From: Paenibacillus vini
GTDB lineage: Bacteria; Bacillota; Bacilli; Paenibacillales; Paenibacillaceae
Direction: 5' to 3'
Assembly: GCF_018403325.1 (NCBI RefSeq)
Contig: NZ_BOSL01000011.1
Span: forward strand, 124,001 to 188,000
DNA length: 64,000 bases
How positions within the stretch are numbered: position 1 is the stretch's first letter; each line of letters begins with the position of its first letter. The position numbers and the translations under genes are program-made. This document shows positions 15,113 through 23,425 of this stretch, piece after piece. The notes below the pieces were generated by a model. That model was given only the letters and a program-made list of their open reading frames with translations. It did no database searches and was not told where the DNA came from.

Positions 15113-15329
15113 TTTGGAACGCAAACTGCTGCGTATTTTGTTCAATTTCTCGACGCAGCGGGGGCGAGTGCCGATGATGGGTGAACTGGAACGCATGACC
15201 GGTAGAAGAAAAGAGGATATTCTTGATGGGCTGCGAGCGCTGGAGCGTGAGCGATACATTCATTGGCCGGATTCGCCGGCATTGGCAGGCATTCAAGTGC
15301 TGGAAGCGTGGGATCGGGGAGCTCGTTAG
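15102..15329 (+). CDS. Small winged-helix-like protein, second gene of the SOS operon
   Basis: A 75-residue protein from ATG 15102 (AAGGG at 15086-15090), overlapping the WYL-like gene by 11 bases; GTG 15093 is an alternative. It reads MLPDLERKLLRILFNFSTQR, GRVPMMGELERMTGRRKEDI and LDGLRALERERYIHWPDSPA, the helix-turn-helix-wing pattern of small wHTH proteins. Overlap with the upstream gene means shared transcription and probably coupled translation. It may pair with the WYL-like protein as a split version of an HTH-WYL regulator; that is inference. Confidence 0.6.
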   Translation: MLPDLERKLLRILFNFSTQRGRVPMMGELERMTGRRKEDILDGLRALERERYIHWPDSPALAGIQVLEAWDRGAR

Positions 15330-15350
15330 AGGCCCTGATCTCTTTTTTTT
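15312..15350 (+). terminator. Terminator of the SOS operon
   Basis: GATCGGG (15312-15318) pairs with CCCTGATC (15333-15340) with one bulge, followed by TCTTTTTTTT. The stem begins inside the end of the winged-helix gene. Confidence 0.6.
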
Positions 15351-15423
15351 GGATATTATCGTAATTTTATGGGATAGTCCTTTAATTCGGAGAGAGCTAA
15401 GATTATATTAAGCATATAAATTC

Positions 15424-15438
15424 CTGAAAGCGCTTAAA
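15424..15438 (+). promoter_or_regulatory. CcpA cre site upstream of DUF4127 gene
   Basis: The bases CTGAAAGCGCTTAAA fit the cre consensus WTGAAARCGYTTWNN except at position 1. It lies about 40 bases before the start codon, so carbon catabolite repression of this gene and perhaps its cluster is likely. Confidence 0.65.
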
Positions 15439-15478
15439 TAATAATTTAATTAGTTGAACCGGAGGGGAGAATAATCAT

Positions 15479-17059
15479 ATGCCAAAAGTAGTCTACTTGC
15501 CGCTCGATGAAAGGCCGTGCAATTACCTGTTTCCGCGGCGGCTTGCCGAAATGACCGATTTGGAACTCGCGGTACCGGACATCCATCTGCTTGGCCGCAA
15601 AAAACAACCGGCCGATACGGCGGCGGTTCGGGAATGGCTTTTGCACGAAGCCGAGGGAGCGGACTATTTGCTTGTATCCATTGATTTGCTGATCTATGGC
15701 GGAATCGTACCGTCCCGCTTGCATCATTTGACGTTTGAGGAATGCTTGGACCGCTTGTCAGTGCTGACCGAAATCAAGGAGCGCCATCCGGGGATCCGGA
15801 TTCACGCTTTTAATCTGATTATGCGGGTGCCGAACAACAATAAGGATGAGGAAGAGCCGGATTACTATAAATTTCATGGCGGCCAGATTTTTAAATACAG
15901 CTATTTGACCGATAAGGCGGAACGCGACCAACTGAATGATAACGAACGTATGGAGCTTGAACAGTTAAAAACATTGATCCCGGAGCCTTATCTGAATGAT
16001 TTCGTCGGGCGCCGGGGCGTCAATCAGCAGGTGAATCATTACACGTTGAAGCTGGCGGAGGAAGGGATCATCGATCACCTGATCATTCCGCTCGACGATA
16101 ATTCGGAGTATGGCTTTTCCCCAAAAGAGCAGCAGATGATGATCTGCCGGGTTGAGGAATTGGGCATCATGGACCGCGTGATGATATATCCCGGTGCCGA
16201 TGAGATCGGCTGCACGATGTTTGCGCATATTTTTTGCGAATTGAAACAGTACAAGCCGGAGATTTATGTGCGGTATTCCTCGACAAAGGGGCCGTTGATC
16301 AAGCCGAAATATGAGGACCGCAGTCTGAACGAGAGTGTGAAATCCCATCTAACCGCTTCCGGGGCCGTGCTGGCGGATCATTCCGGCGATACTCCATTCG
16401 TGCTGATTGTCCATTCCCCGGCAGTCGATCAAGCGGGCATGGCGGAGCAGATTCCTTTTAGGGAGCGGCATCGTTCTTATTTTTCCGAAATCCATTATCG
16501 GGAGATCGTCGAAAGGATGGAAGCTTACTTGCGAAAGGGCAAGCATGTTGCTCTGGGTGACGTGGCGACGTGCAACGGTGGAGATCCGGTTCTAATAAAT
16601 TTGCTGAAGAAAAAAGGTTTGCTAGACCAGTTGACCGCCTATGCGGGATGGAACACATCCGGTAATACGCTCGGTACGGTGATCGCCCATTTCGTGATCA
16701 TTTCGTATTATTTGGAACGCCCGGAATCGGCAGCTTATCCCGAAATCGTTCGAGAGAGCCGGAAATTTTACTATGAGCGCCTGGTTGAGGATTTCATTTA
16801 TCAGTCTATTGTCCGCCAGGATATGCTGGAACACGATCTGCCCCGGCTGGATGCAAGCTATTATGTGATCGGACATTGTTTGGACGAAGTGCATGGTATT
16901 TTGGCCGAAAAAATGAATCGGGCAGCTGAGCAGTACCTCGAGGATATTCCCGAAGGGCGGATCAGGCTCCAACGGCTCCATTTTCCATGGAAGCGTATGT
17001 TTGAAATCGGGTTTGAGCTTGACATAGAGACGGAGTCTACTACTATTGCTGCTGAATAG
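15479..17059 (+). CDS. DUF4127 family protein
   Basis: A 526-residue soluble protein, ATG 15479 after CCGGAGGGGAG. It has the DUF4127 signature PKVVYLPLDERPCNYLFPRR at the N-terminus, SIDLLIYGGIVPSRLHH near 65, FNLIMRVPNNNKDEEEPDYY near 115, LIIPLDDNSEYGFSPKEQQM near 200, YPGADEIGCTM near 240, GDVATCNGGDPVL near 360 and GWNTSGNTLGTVIAH near 390. The many conserved Asp, Glu, Asn and His residues suggest an enzyme, possibly metal dependent. The reaction is unknown. It stands directly before an amidohydrolase/DgaE/DgaF/kinase operon, which suggests it acts on the same substrate, for example as an acylated or glycosylated amino-sugar acid hydrolase. A cre site lies upstream. No signal peptide. 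Confidence 0.88.
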   Translation: MPKVVYLPLDERPCNYLFPRRLAEMTDLELAVPDIHLLGRKKQPADTAAVREWLLHEAEGADYLLVSIDLLIYGGIVPSRLHHLTFEECLDRLSVLTEIKERHPGIRIHAFNLIMRVPNNNKDEEEPDYYKFHGGQIFKYSYLTDKAERDQLNDNERMELEQLKTLIPEPYLNDFVGRRGVNQQVNHYTLKLAEEGIIDHLIIPLDDNSEYGFSPKEQQMMICRVEELGIMDRVMIYPGADEIGCTMFAHIFCELKQYKPEIYVRYSSTKGPLIKPKYEDRSLNESVKSHLTASGAVLADHSGDTPFVLIVHSPAVDQAGMAEQIPFRERHRSYFSEIHYREIVERMEAYLRKGKHVALGDVATCNGGDPVLINLLKKKGLLDQLTAYAGWNTSGNTLGTVIAHFVIISYYLERPESAAYPEIVRESRKFYYERLVEDFIYQSIVRQDMLEHDLPRLDASYYVIGHCLDEVHGILAEKMNRAAEQYLEDIPEGRIRLQRLHFPWKRMFEIGFELDIETESTTIAAE

Positions 17060-17094
17060 ATTCAAAAGAGCAAGTTTAACTAAATCACAAACAT

Positions 17095-17106
17095 TATAAC
17101 GTTATA
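17095..17106. promoter_or_regulatory. Operator 1 of the amidohydrolase/dga operon
   Basis: TATAACGTTATA is a perfect 12-bp palindrome within ACATTATAACGTTATATTT. A near copy lies 47 bases downstream, centre to centre. Likely target of the GntR regulator encoded at the end of the operon. Confidence 0.6.
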
Positions 17107-17141
17107 TTTACTTAAGGTGACGATGGTGTTATTGTAAACAT

Positions 17142-17153
17142 TATAATGTTATA
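17142..17153. promoter_or_regulatory. Operator 2 of the amidohydrolase/dga operon
   Basis: TATAATGTTATA, one base away from a perfect palindrome, in the same flanking context as operator 1 (both preceded by AACAT). Its left half also reads TATAAT, so it may overlap the -10 element and the operon would be repressed by binding here. Confidence 0.6.
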
Positions 17154-17171
17154 TCGAAAAGGGTGGAGATC

Positions 17172-18284
17172 ATGACAGATTCATGGGTCCTGCGCCGCGT
17201 CAAACGCGTGAGCGGGGAAGAGATCGATATCGTGATCGAGAACGGGCTGATCGCGGAGATCACCGAGCCTGGAAAAGGCCGAGCAACGCGGGAGTATGAC
17301 GGCACCGGCACGTATGTATCCAGCGGCTGGATCGATATGCACGTTCATGCGTTTCCCGAGTTTCATCCTTACGGGGACGAGATTGATGAGATCGGCGTCC
17401 GGCAGGGCGTCACGACGATCGTCGATGCCGGAAGCTGCGGATCGGATCGGATCGCGGATCTGATTCGGAGCGGGGAACAAGCCAAGACGAACGTACTGGC
17501 GTTTCTGAACATTTCCCGCATCGGCCTGCTCCGCATCGACGAATTGTCGCAAATGGCGTGGATCGACCGGGAACGGGCCAAACATGCCATCGCCAAATTC
17601 GGCGATTCCATCGTCGGCTTAAAAGCGCGCATCAGCCGGAGTGTGGTCGGTGAGAGTGGAATCGAGCCGCTTCGCGTGGCGAGGGAACTGTCCGAAGAAA
17701 CGGGGCTTCCCCTCATGGTTCATATCGGATCGGGACCGCCGGACATTCGGGAGGTAATTCCGCTTTTGGCGCGAAAGGATATCATAACTCATTATCTCAA
17801 CGGAAAAGCGAACAATTTATTTGATGCAGAAGGCCGTCCGCTCCAAGTGCTTACCGATGCGGTGGCGCGGGGGGTTCATTTGGATGTTGGGCATGGTACG
17901 GCAAGCTTTTCGTTCCGGGTGGCCGAGGCGGCCAAATGTCACGGGATTGCACCGGATACGATCAGTACCGACATTTACCGCGGCAATCGGTTGAATGGGC
18001 CAGTATACAGCATGGACAATGTGCTGTCCAAATTCCTGCTTCTCGGGTATTCCCTCGAAGAAATCATCGGCATGGTAACCGTCAATGCCGCTGCCTGGCT
18101 GGGCAAGCCGGAACTGGGGCGCATCCGGGCGGACGACACCGCGAATCTTACGCTGTTCACACTGGCCGACGGTCCGGTCATGTTGACCGATTCGGAAGGA
18201 GAACAGAGAACGGCGAATCAAATTATCCAAGCAAAAGGAGTTGTGGCAAATGGGGAATTCATTGAATGCGAAATACGGGCTTAA
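17172..18284 (+). CDS. Amidohydrolase/deacetylase family metallohydrolase
   Basis: A 370-residue protein. ATG 17172 has AAGGGTGG 5-12 bases upstream, so GTG 17163 is rejected. The metal-binding motif DMHVHAF (about residue 55) marks the amidohydrolase superfamily. Further metal ligands are likely in GLKARISRSV (Lys, often carboxylated), PLMVHIGSGPP, ITHYLNGKANN and DVGHGTASFSF; STDIYRGNR holds the conserved Asp. It resembles the DgaE-linked deacetylase/amidohydrolase group. Within the operon it could remove an acyl group from an amino-sugar acid before ammonia elimination. Its 3' end overlaps the next gene by 35 bases. Confidence 0.88.
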   Translation: MTDSWVLRRVKRVSGEEIDIVIENGLIAEITEPGKGRATREYDGTGTYVSSGWIDMHVHAFPEFHPYGDEIDEIGVRQGVTTIVDAGSCGSDRIADLIRSGEQAKTNVLAFLNISRIGLLRIDELSQMAWIDRERAKHAIAKFGDSIVGLKARISRSVVGESGIEPLRVARELSEETGLPLMVHIGSGPPDIREVIPLLARKDIITHYLNGKANNLFDAEGRPLQVLTDAVARGVHLDVGHGTASFSFRVAEAAKCHGIAPDTISTDIYRGNRLNGPVYSMDNVLSKFLLLGYSLEEIIGMVTVNAAAWLGKPELGRIRADDTANLTLFTLADGPVMLTDSEGEQRTANQIIQAKGVVANGEFIECEIRA

Positions 18285-19356
18285 GCGAGTGATTAATGCC
18301 AGCGGGCGCATGAGTATTTTGGGCGTGTCCGCACCGACCGATACGGTAATGGAAGCGATGAGGCAGGGCGGACAGAGCTACGTTGAAATCGCCGATCTGG
18401 TCGACAAAGCGGGCGATCATATCGCTGGGGCGCTTGGTTCCGAAGCGGCCGTCATCGTCAACTCCGCTTCCAGCGGGATTGCATTGTCCGTTGCGGCTGT
18501 TGTGACACGGGGGAACCGGCGGCTTAGCGAGCGGCTGCATCAAGAAATTATTCCCCGTAATGAGATCATCATTTTGAAAGGCCACAATGTTCAGTACGGC
18601 GCTCCGGTGGAGACGATGGTCTATTTGGGCGGCGGGCGGCTGCTGGAAGTCGGCTACGCCAATGAAGGCCGGGCCGAGCATATCGAAGACGCCATCTCGG
18701 AGAGAACAGCGGCGATTTTATATGTAAAATCTCATCATGCGGTTCAAAAGAACATGATTTCAGTCGAGGAAGCCTGGGACGTGGCACAAAAGAACGGCGT
18801 TCCGCTCATCGTGGACGCGGCGGCCGAAGAGGATCTGCACAAATACGTGACCTGTTCCGATCTTGCGATCTACAGCGGCTCCAAAGCGATTGAAGGACCT
18901 ACCTCCGGAATCGTAGCGGGGAAACGTACTTATATCGATTGGCTCAAGGTTCAATTGCACGGCATCGGCAGAAGTATGAAGGTAGGCAAAGAAACAAGCT
19001 TTGGCCTGCTTCAGGCACTCGACGAGTATCTGGTCAAAGTAGACAAGAGCGAGCAGGAAAAAGCCTCTCTCGAAGCGCTGTCCCCGCTAAACGACATACC
19101 CGGCGTGAAGGTGACGATCGTTCAGGATGAAGCGGGCCGCGCGATCTACCGGGGCCGCATTCATATCGATCCGCAGCAGGCGGGAACGACCGCCAAAGAA
19201 GTTGCGGCGGGACTCCAAAATGGTGAAATAGCGATTTATACGCGGGACTATGGGGTTCGTCAAGGCTATTTTGACATCGATCCGCGGCCTCTGCTCGGGG
19301 ACGACATTCAGGTGATCGAGGAACAATTGCGCAAATTATTGACGGGGGGAAAATAA
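18250..19356 (+). CDS. dgaE: DgaE-like PLP-dependent ammonia-lyase (SelA-like fold)
   Basis: A 368-residue protein. ATG 18250 is 9 bases after AAAAGGAG, so TTG 18241 is rejected. It belongs to the SelA-like fold type I PLP enzymes that include D-glucosaminate-6-phosphate ammonia-lyase DgaE. It shows KYGLKRVINASGRMSILGVS at the N-terminus, GSEAAVIVNSASSGIALSVA (cofactor phosphate loop), LYVKSHHAVQKNMISVEEAW (in part), VPLIVDAAAEEDLH with the PLP-pyridine Asp, and YSGSKAIEGPTSGIVAG with the likely Schiff-base Lys. The expected product is 2-keto-3-deoxygluconate-6-phosphate or a stereoisomer, which fits the aldolase encoded next. Exact substrate not provable from sequence. Confidence 0.85.
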   Translation: MGNSLNAKYGLKRVINASGRMSILGVSAPTDTVMEAMRQGGQSYVEIADLVDKAGDHIAGALGSEAAVIVNSASSGIALSVAAVVTRGNRRLSERLHQEIIPRNEIIILKGHNVQYGAPVETMVYLGGGRLLEVGYANEGRAEHIEDAISERTAAILYVKSHHAVQKNMISVEEAWDVAQKNGVPLIVDAAAEEDLHKYVTCSDLAIYSGSKAIEGPTSGIVAGKRTYIDWLKVQLHGIGRSMKVGKETSFGLLQALDEYLVKVDKSEQEKASLEALSPLNDIPGVKVTIVQDEAGRAIYRGRIHIDPQQAGTTAKEVAAGLQNGEIAIYTRDYGVRQGYFDIDPRPLLGDDIQVIEEQLRKLLTGGK

Positions 19357-19358
19357 GC

Positions 19359-20114
19359 ATGTCACAGATTGAAAAGCGTTTTTACAAAGGTCGCGTCGCC
19401 TTGAACGTGTTGGCGAAGGATATCGCCAATGCCAAGGAAGTTTTTGAAGCGGCGGAGGGGCATGTTCTGGTGGGCGTTCTGTCCAAGGCTTATCCTACGG
19501 TAGAGGAAGCCGTGACCGCCATGAAAGCCTATGGCAAGGAAATCGACGAAGCGGTATCGATCGGGCTCGGCGCCGGCGATAATCGTCAGGCTGCGGTTGT
19601 GGCCGAGATCGCGAAGCATTATCCGGGCAGCCATATCAACCAGGTGTTTCCGGCCGTAGGAGCGACCCGCGCCAATCTCGGCGACAAGGTCAGCTGGATC
19701 AACAGTTTGGTGTCCCCGACGGGACGCGTCGGATATGTGAACATCTCCACAGGGCCGGTCAGCGCGGCGCAAAGCGAGGCTGCGATTGTTCCTGTGGCGT
19801 CGGCGATTGCACTGGTGCGCGACATGGGCGGAAACGCGCTGAAGTATTTTCCGATGCAAGGCCTTAGTCGGGAAGATGAGTACCGCACCGTTGCGGCGGC
19901 ATGCGCCGAAGCTGGCTTCGCGCTGGAGCCGACGGGCGGCATCGACATGGACAATTTCGAGCCGATTTTGCGCATCGCCCTGGAAGCGGGAGTGCAGCAA
20001 GTTATCCCTCACGTGTATTCTTCCATCATCGATAAGGAATCTGGAAATACCAATATTCAGGATGTGCGGGACTTGCTCGGCATCATGAAAAAGCTGGCGG
20101 AAGAGTATGCCTAA
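19359..20114 (+). CDS. dgaF: DgaF-like 2-dehydro-3-deoxy-phosphogluconate aldolase
   Basis: A 251-residue protein, 2 bases after the previous stop, with GGGGGAAA as ribosome binding site. It has RVALNVLAKDIANAKEVFEA, GHVLVGVLSKAYPTVEEAV, LGAGDNRQAAVVAEIAKHYP, NISTGPVSAAQSE, ALKYFPMQGLSREDEY (likely Schiff-base Lys in ALKYFP) and EPTGGIDMDNFEPIL. These are features of the DgaF/KDGP aldolase family, which splits 2-keto-3-deoxy-6-phosphogluconate to pyruvate and glyceraldehyde-3-phosphate. It overlaps the kinase gene by 8 bases. Confidence 0.87.
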   Translation: MSQIEKRFYKGRVALNVLAKDIANAKEVFEAAEGHVLVGVLSKAYPTVEEAVTAMKAYGKEIDEAVSIGLGAGDNRQAAVVAEIAKHYPGSHINQVFPAVGATRANLGDKVSWINSLVSPTGRVGYVNISTGPVSAAQSEAAIVPVASAIALVRDMGGNALKYFPMQGLSREDEYRTVAAACAEAGFALEPTGGIDMDNFEPILRIALEAGVQQVIPHVYSSIIDKESGNTNIQDVRDLLGIMKKLAEEYA

Positions 20115-21123
20115 GCGGGTAGCTGCATTTGGCGAGGTAATGATGCGTCTCCAGGTGCCGGGGCATGATATGCTGTCACAGGCCAGCACCTTGAAATATT
20201 CGTTCTCCGGTACCGGAGTGAATGTCGCCTCGGCCTTGGCCCGCTTCGGGCATACGGGAATATTGGTAACCCGTTTGCCTTTGGGCCCGCTAGGCGACGC
20301 GGCTGCAGCATATTTGCGGAAGCTAGGCATTGAGGCGGAGTTCGTTCTTCGCGGTGGAAACTACTTGGGATTGTATTTTTTGGAGAACGGCTTTGGGGCT
20401 CGTCCAAGCCGGGTAACGTATACGAACCGGTTGGAAAGCAGCTTCAATACGTCGCCGGAGGGTACTTACAATTTTGAAGGTATTGCCGAGTCGATTGATG
20501 CGGTACATTTCTGCGGTATCACGCTGGCTATGAACGACGGAGTCCGGGGCCACATGATAAACCTGGCCAAAGAAGTCAAGGGTCGGGGAGGCAAAGTTAT
20601 TTTTGACTGCAATTTCCGTCCTTCCCTTTGGGGAGAAAAAGGCCATAGCGCGGCCAGACCGCATTATGAGGAAATGCTCCGGCTTGCGGACATTGTGTTC
20701 ATGAACGAAAAGGATGCTATGTTCACGCTGGGAATGGTCAGCACTGCCGAGGGTCGGGAAGAGAGATTAGCCGAGTTGATTCCGGCGGTGGCGAAACAAT
20801 ACGACATCACGGCGATTGCCGGGACGCACCGGGATATCCACGGTGATAACTCTCACTCTTTGCGCGGTTTTTTGTTCAAGGAAGGGCGCTTTACGTTTTC
20901 GGAGAGACTGACATTTTCCGTCTATGATAGAATAGGGGCAGGAGATGCCTTTGCCAGCGGCATTATTCATGGCGAACTGGAGCAATTCGAGCCGGAGCGG
21001 ACCGTGAATTTTGCGGCGGTGGCGGGCATGCTGGCCCATACCGTGGCTGGAGATACGCCGATGGCTTCGGAGGGAGATGTTTTCCGGGCCATGGAGAGTA
21101 CGATAGGCGATGTGGAAAGGTAG
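20107..21123 (+). CDS. PfkB-family sugar kinase (2-keto-3-deoxygluconate kinase-like)
   Basis: A 338-residue ribokinase-fold protein starting at ATG 20107. It starts KRVAAFGEVMMRLQVPG, has the substrate loop FSGTGVNVASALARFGH, VIFDCNFRPSLW, the C-terminal PfkB signature DRIGAGDAFASGIIHGEL with the catalytic Asp, and VAGMLAHTVAGDTPM. KDG kinases of this type phosphorylate 2-keto-3-deoxygluconate to feed KDPG aldolase. Together with DgaE and DgaF it suggests the substrate may enter either phosphorylated or not. Its stop TAG shares its last G with the GTG start of the regulator. Confidence 0.87.
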   Translation: MPKRVAAFGEVMMRLQVPGHDMLSQASTLKYSFSGTGVNVASALARFGHTGILVTRLPLGPLGDAAAAYLRKLGIEAEFVLRGGNYLGLYFLENGFGARPSRVTYTNRLESSFNTSPEGTYNFEGIAESIDAVHFCGITLAMNDGVRGHMINLAKEVKGRGGKVIFDCNFRPSLWGEKGHSAARPHYEEMLRLADIVFMNEKDAMFTLGMVSTAEGREERLAELIPAVAKQYDITAIAGTHRDIHGDNSHSLRGFLFKEGRFTFSERLTFSVYDRIGAGDAFASGIIHGELEQFEPERTVNFAAVAGMLAHTVAGDTPMASEGDVFRAMESTIGDVER

Positions 21124-21851
21124 TGGATTTTAAAGTGAGCTTGTCCCGAAAAGACCGGCCGTTATATTTGCAGATCAAACAAATTTTGAAGGACCGGATT
21201 TTGCACGGCGTGTATCCTTTGGGAAGCAACATTCCGTCGGAGCCTCTTTTGGAGAGGGAATTCGCGGTCAGCAAAATTACCGTTCGCGGCGCGATTCAGG
21301 AGCTCGTCCAGGAAGGCTATCTGGAAAAAGGCAGCGGCAAAGGCACAAAGGTGATCCGGAATAAAGCGGCTTCCAAGCTGTCGAAATGGAAACATTTCAC
21401 GGAGATTCTGGTCGAGTCCGGCCACCGGATCAAAAAGAAGTGGCTGCGGGCGGAAGGTGTACAGACTGTGCCGGGAACGGAACAGCATCGGCTGTTCGGC
21501 GAGACCTGCCTGAAGCTGGAGCGTCTCTATTATCTGGACGATGCCCCATATATTTATTACGAGCATTTCTTGAGCAGCGATCTGGAAGAAGGTCTGACGT
21601 TGTCCGACCTGAATGATCAATCGCTCTACGAACTGCTCGAAGAACAAGGATTGTCCCTCGACAACCTCCGGGACGAGTTCGGCGTGGCAGCCGCTAGCCG
21701 CGAAATCGCGGAGATCCTGGGCTTGTCCGAAGGGGCGCCGCTGCTCAAGCGCAGCCGTTATTCCCGTGATGAACAAGGCAACATTATCGAATACAGTGTC
21801 GGCTACTATAACACCGAGCTGCAGAGCTACATCGTTAATTATGACGCATAG
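21123..21851 (+). CDS. GntR-family (HutC/UTRA) transcriptional regulator
   Basis: A 242-residue protein from GTG 21123. Residues 1-75 form a GntR winged helix (PLYLQIKQILKDRILHGVYP, LGSNIPSEPLLEREFAVSKI, TVRGAIQELVQEGYLEKGSG). Residues 85-240 form a UTRA effector domain (HRLFGETCLKLERLYYLDDA, YIYYEHFLSS, AASREIAEILGLSEGAPLLK). UTRA regulators usually bind a phosphorylated or amino sugar. It is the last gene of the operon and probably binds the two palindromes at 17095 and 17142. Confidence 0.9.
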   Translation: MDFKVSLSRKDRPLYLQIKQILKDRILHGVYPLGSNIPSEPLLEREFAVSKITVRGAIQELVQEGYLEKGSGKGTKVIRNKAASKLSKWKHFTEILVESGHRIKKKWLRAEGVQTVPGTEQHRLFGETCLKLERLYYLDDAPYIYYEHFLSSDLEEGLTLSDLNDQSLYELLEEQGLSLDNLRDEFGVAAASREIAEILGLSEGAPLLKRSRYSRDEQGNIIEYSVGYYNTELQSYIVNYDA

Positions 21852-21971
21852 TTTGCGTTGGACTTAGAAGTACCGTTGGACAGTCGGGATGGGATGGCAT
21901 TTTTGCCTCTCGTTCCGGCTGTTTTGGTTTCTAACGTACATCACCGAGACGGCATATTTTACCACTCCTCT

Positions 21972-22170
21972 CGGCTGTTTCTTTCCTAACGGACGTGAGA
22001 GCCTCTAAACTCCGAAAAATCACCGTTTTAGAAATTTAACGGACACCAGAGCCTTTAAATGGTCGCGATGTCCCTGTTTTCCTACGAAAAAGGGTGTTTA
22101 ACGTCTTCTGTGTCCGTTAGCCGATCAAACCTCTGTTTTTTAGCCGAATAAGGTCTTCTGTGTCCGTTAG
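21972..22170 (+). repeat. Dispersed repeat, copy 1 (199 bp)
   Basis: From CGGCTGTTTC to GTGTCCGTTAG. Contains CTAACGGAC near the left end and its inverse GTCCGTTAG twice near the right end, so each copy is itself built of inverted modules. Copy 2 at 22314-22513 is about 85-90 percent identical by eye. A partial copy of the left part is at 21894-21945. Confidence 0.8.
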
Positions 22171-22313
22171 AAAATTCCTGCTGTGGTGGTCTCGTAGCCT
22201 AGTATTGCATCGTTATAAAATGACGCGTTTAGGTGCAACCATCTAAAAATATGCCGAGTTACGATATTTTCATCGTCGGAAGCCGAGGTGGAACGCCATT
22301 TTGCCACTTATCC

Positions 22314-22513
22314 CGGCTGTTTCTTTTTCTAACGGACATGAGAGCCGTTAAACTGCGGAAAATCACTGTTTTGGAATTTTAACGGACACCAGAGCCGTTA
22401 AATGGCTAGGATGTCCCTGATTTCTTGCGAAAAAGGGTATTTAACGTCTCATGTGTCCGTTAGCCGATCCAACCTCTGTTTTTTAGCCGAATAAGGTCTT
22501 CTGTGTCCGTTAG
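22314..22513 (+). repeat. Dispersed repeat, copy 2 (200 bp)
   Basis: Direct copy of 21972-22170 with scattered substitutions, for example GAGAGCCGTTAAACT against GAGAGCCTCTAAACT. The inner modules TAACGGACACCAGAGCC and TTAACGTCTCATGTGTCCG form long imperfect inverted repeats, suggesting RNA or DNA hairpins. Confidence 0.8.
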
Positions 22514-22530
22514 AATCTGCGAGACCCGGC

Positions 22531-22778
22531 GTGACTGATGTGACTCATGTTACCTAAGTGACCAATGTTGATCAATGTGACTAATCCGTCAAAGTTACCG
22601 ATGTGACCAATGTGATCAATCTGACTTATGCGACTAATGCGACAATGAGGCCAATGTGACCAATGCGATCAATCTGACTAATGACTAATGCGATCAATGT
22701 GACTGACGTGACCGACATGCCTGACGTGACTGCCCCGACTACCCAAACTATCCCAACTCCTACAACTGCCCCAAACGT
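22531..22778 (+). repeat. Degenerate 9-bp tandem repeat (minisatellite)
   Basis: About 27 units of roughly GTGACCAAT (variants GTGATCAAT, CTGACTAAT, GCGACTAAT) change near 22735 to units like ACTACCCAA and ACTGCCCCA. In one frame it would encode Val-Thr-Asn and then Thr-Pro repeats, but stops break every frame. It is a decayed repeat, perhaps once a low-complexity coding linker. Confidence 0.7.
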
Positions 22779-23425
22779 GTGATTCATCGTATTCTAGTTG
22801 ATTTTGGTTAAAGTGAGCGGAAGATTACTGAAACAGGTTGGATGTCATTAGATCAGTCGTGCCAAGTATTTTCGGCATTTGGGCTAGTGACAGAGGCGCT
22901 TAAGGTTACTCATGATTAATAAGGTAATTTTGAATTTAGAAGGTTAGTTTTAAAGGCGGAGTTACTTTTATTCATCGGAAGTTGGTTTGTTTGTAATAAG
23001 GGTTACTACCTCGGATTATCTCGAAACCACTGACGTGCCTGCCACGCCAAGTAAATTAATAGCCCCGTGTCAATCACCATCATGTCATCGTTTGTACGAA
23101 ACGTTCGGTCTGACTCATACACCGCTTTGCCTCCCCAGCCTGCAACGTCTCGAATTAAGCCTGCATCGGGCTCCATCTGCCAAAGTTATCCTCGATCCCC
23201 TTACTTTTTGTGGCTCTTCTATCACCGGTTCGGAGCGCCCGAAAACCAGCCCTATTATTCAGATGTTTTCTAAAGTTCACAGGATATTTTGCAATAAGAA
23301 AGCGTTCTATAATAACCCTATAAGACATTGCCAAGCTCACGCGGTGCCGATAATCGACCTTTTCGGCGGGTGCTGCAGCGGTTTGGCTCATAGAACTTTT
23401 ATGGTTTACATGAGGAGGCATACAG

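Larger units (their letters stand above)
21852..23425. other. 1.57-kb gene-free, repeat-rich interval
   Basis: No credible gene is seen. It holds a partial and two full copies of a 200-bp repeat (21894-22513), a decayed 9-bp minisatellite (22531-22778) and about 650 bases without recognisable structure. A 149-codon frame at 22987-23436 is judged spurious. A TATAAT at 23308-23313 may be the -10 of the GH130 gene. Confidence 0.7.

Noticed and set aside
22531-22778. CRISPR-like short repeats
   Set aside because: Units are 9 bp and directly adjacent with no unique spacers, and there are no cas genes.
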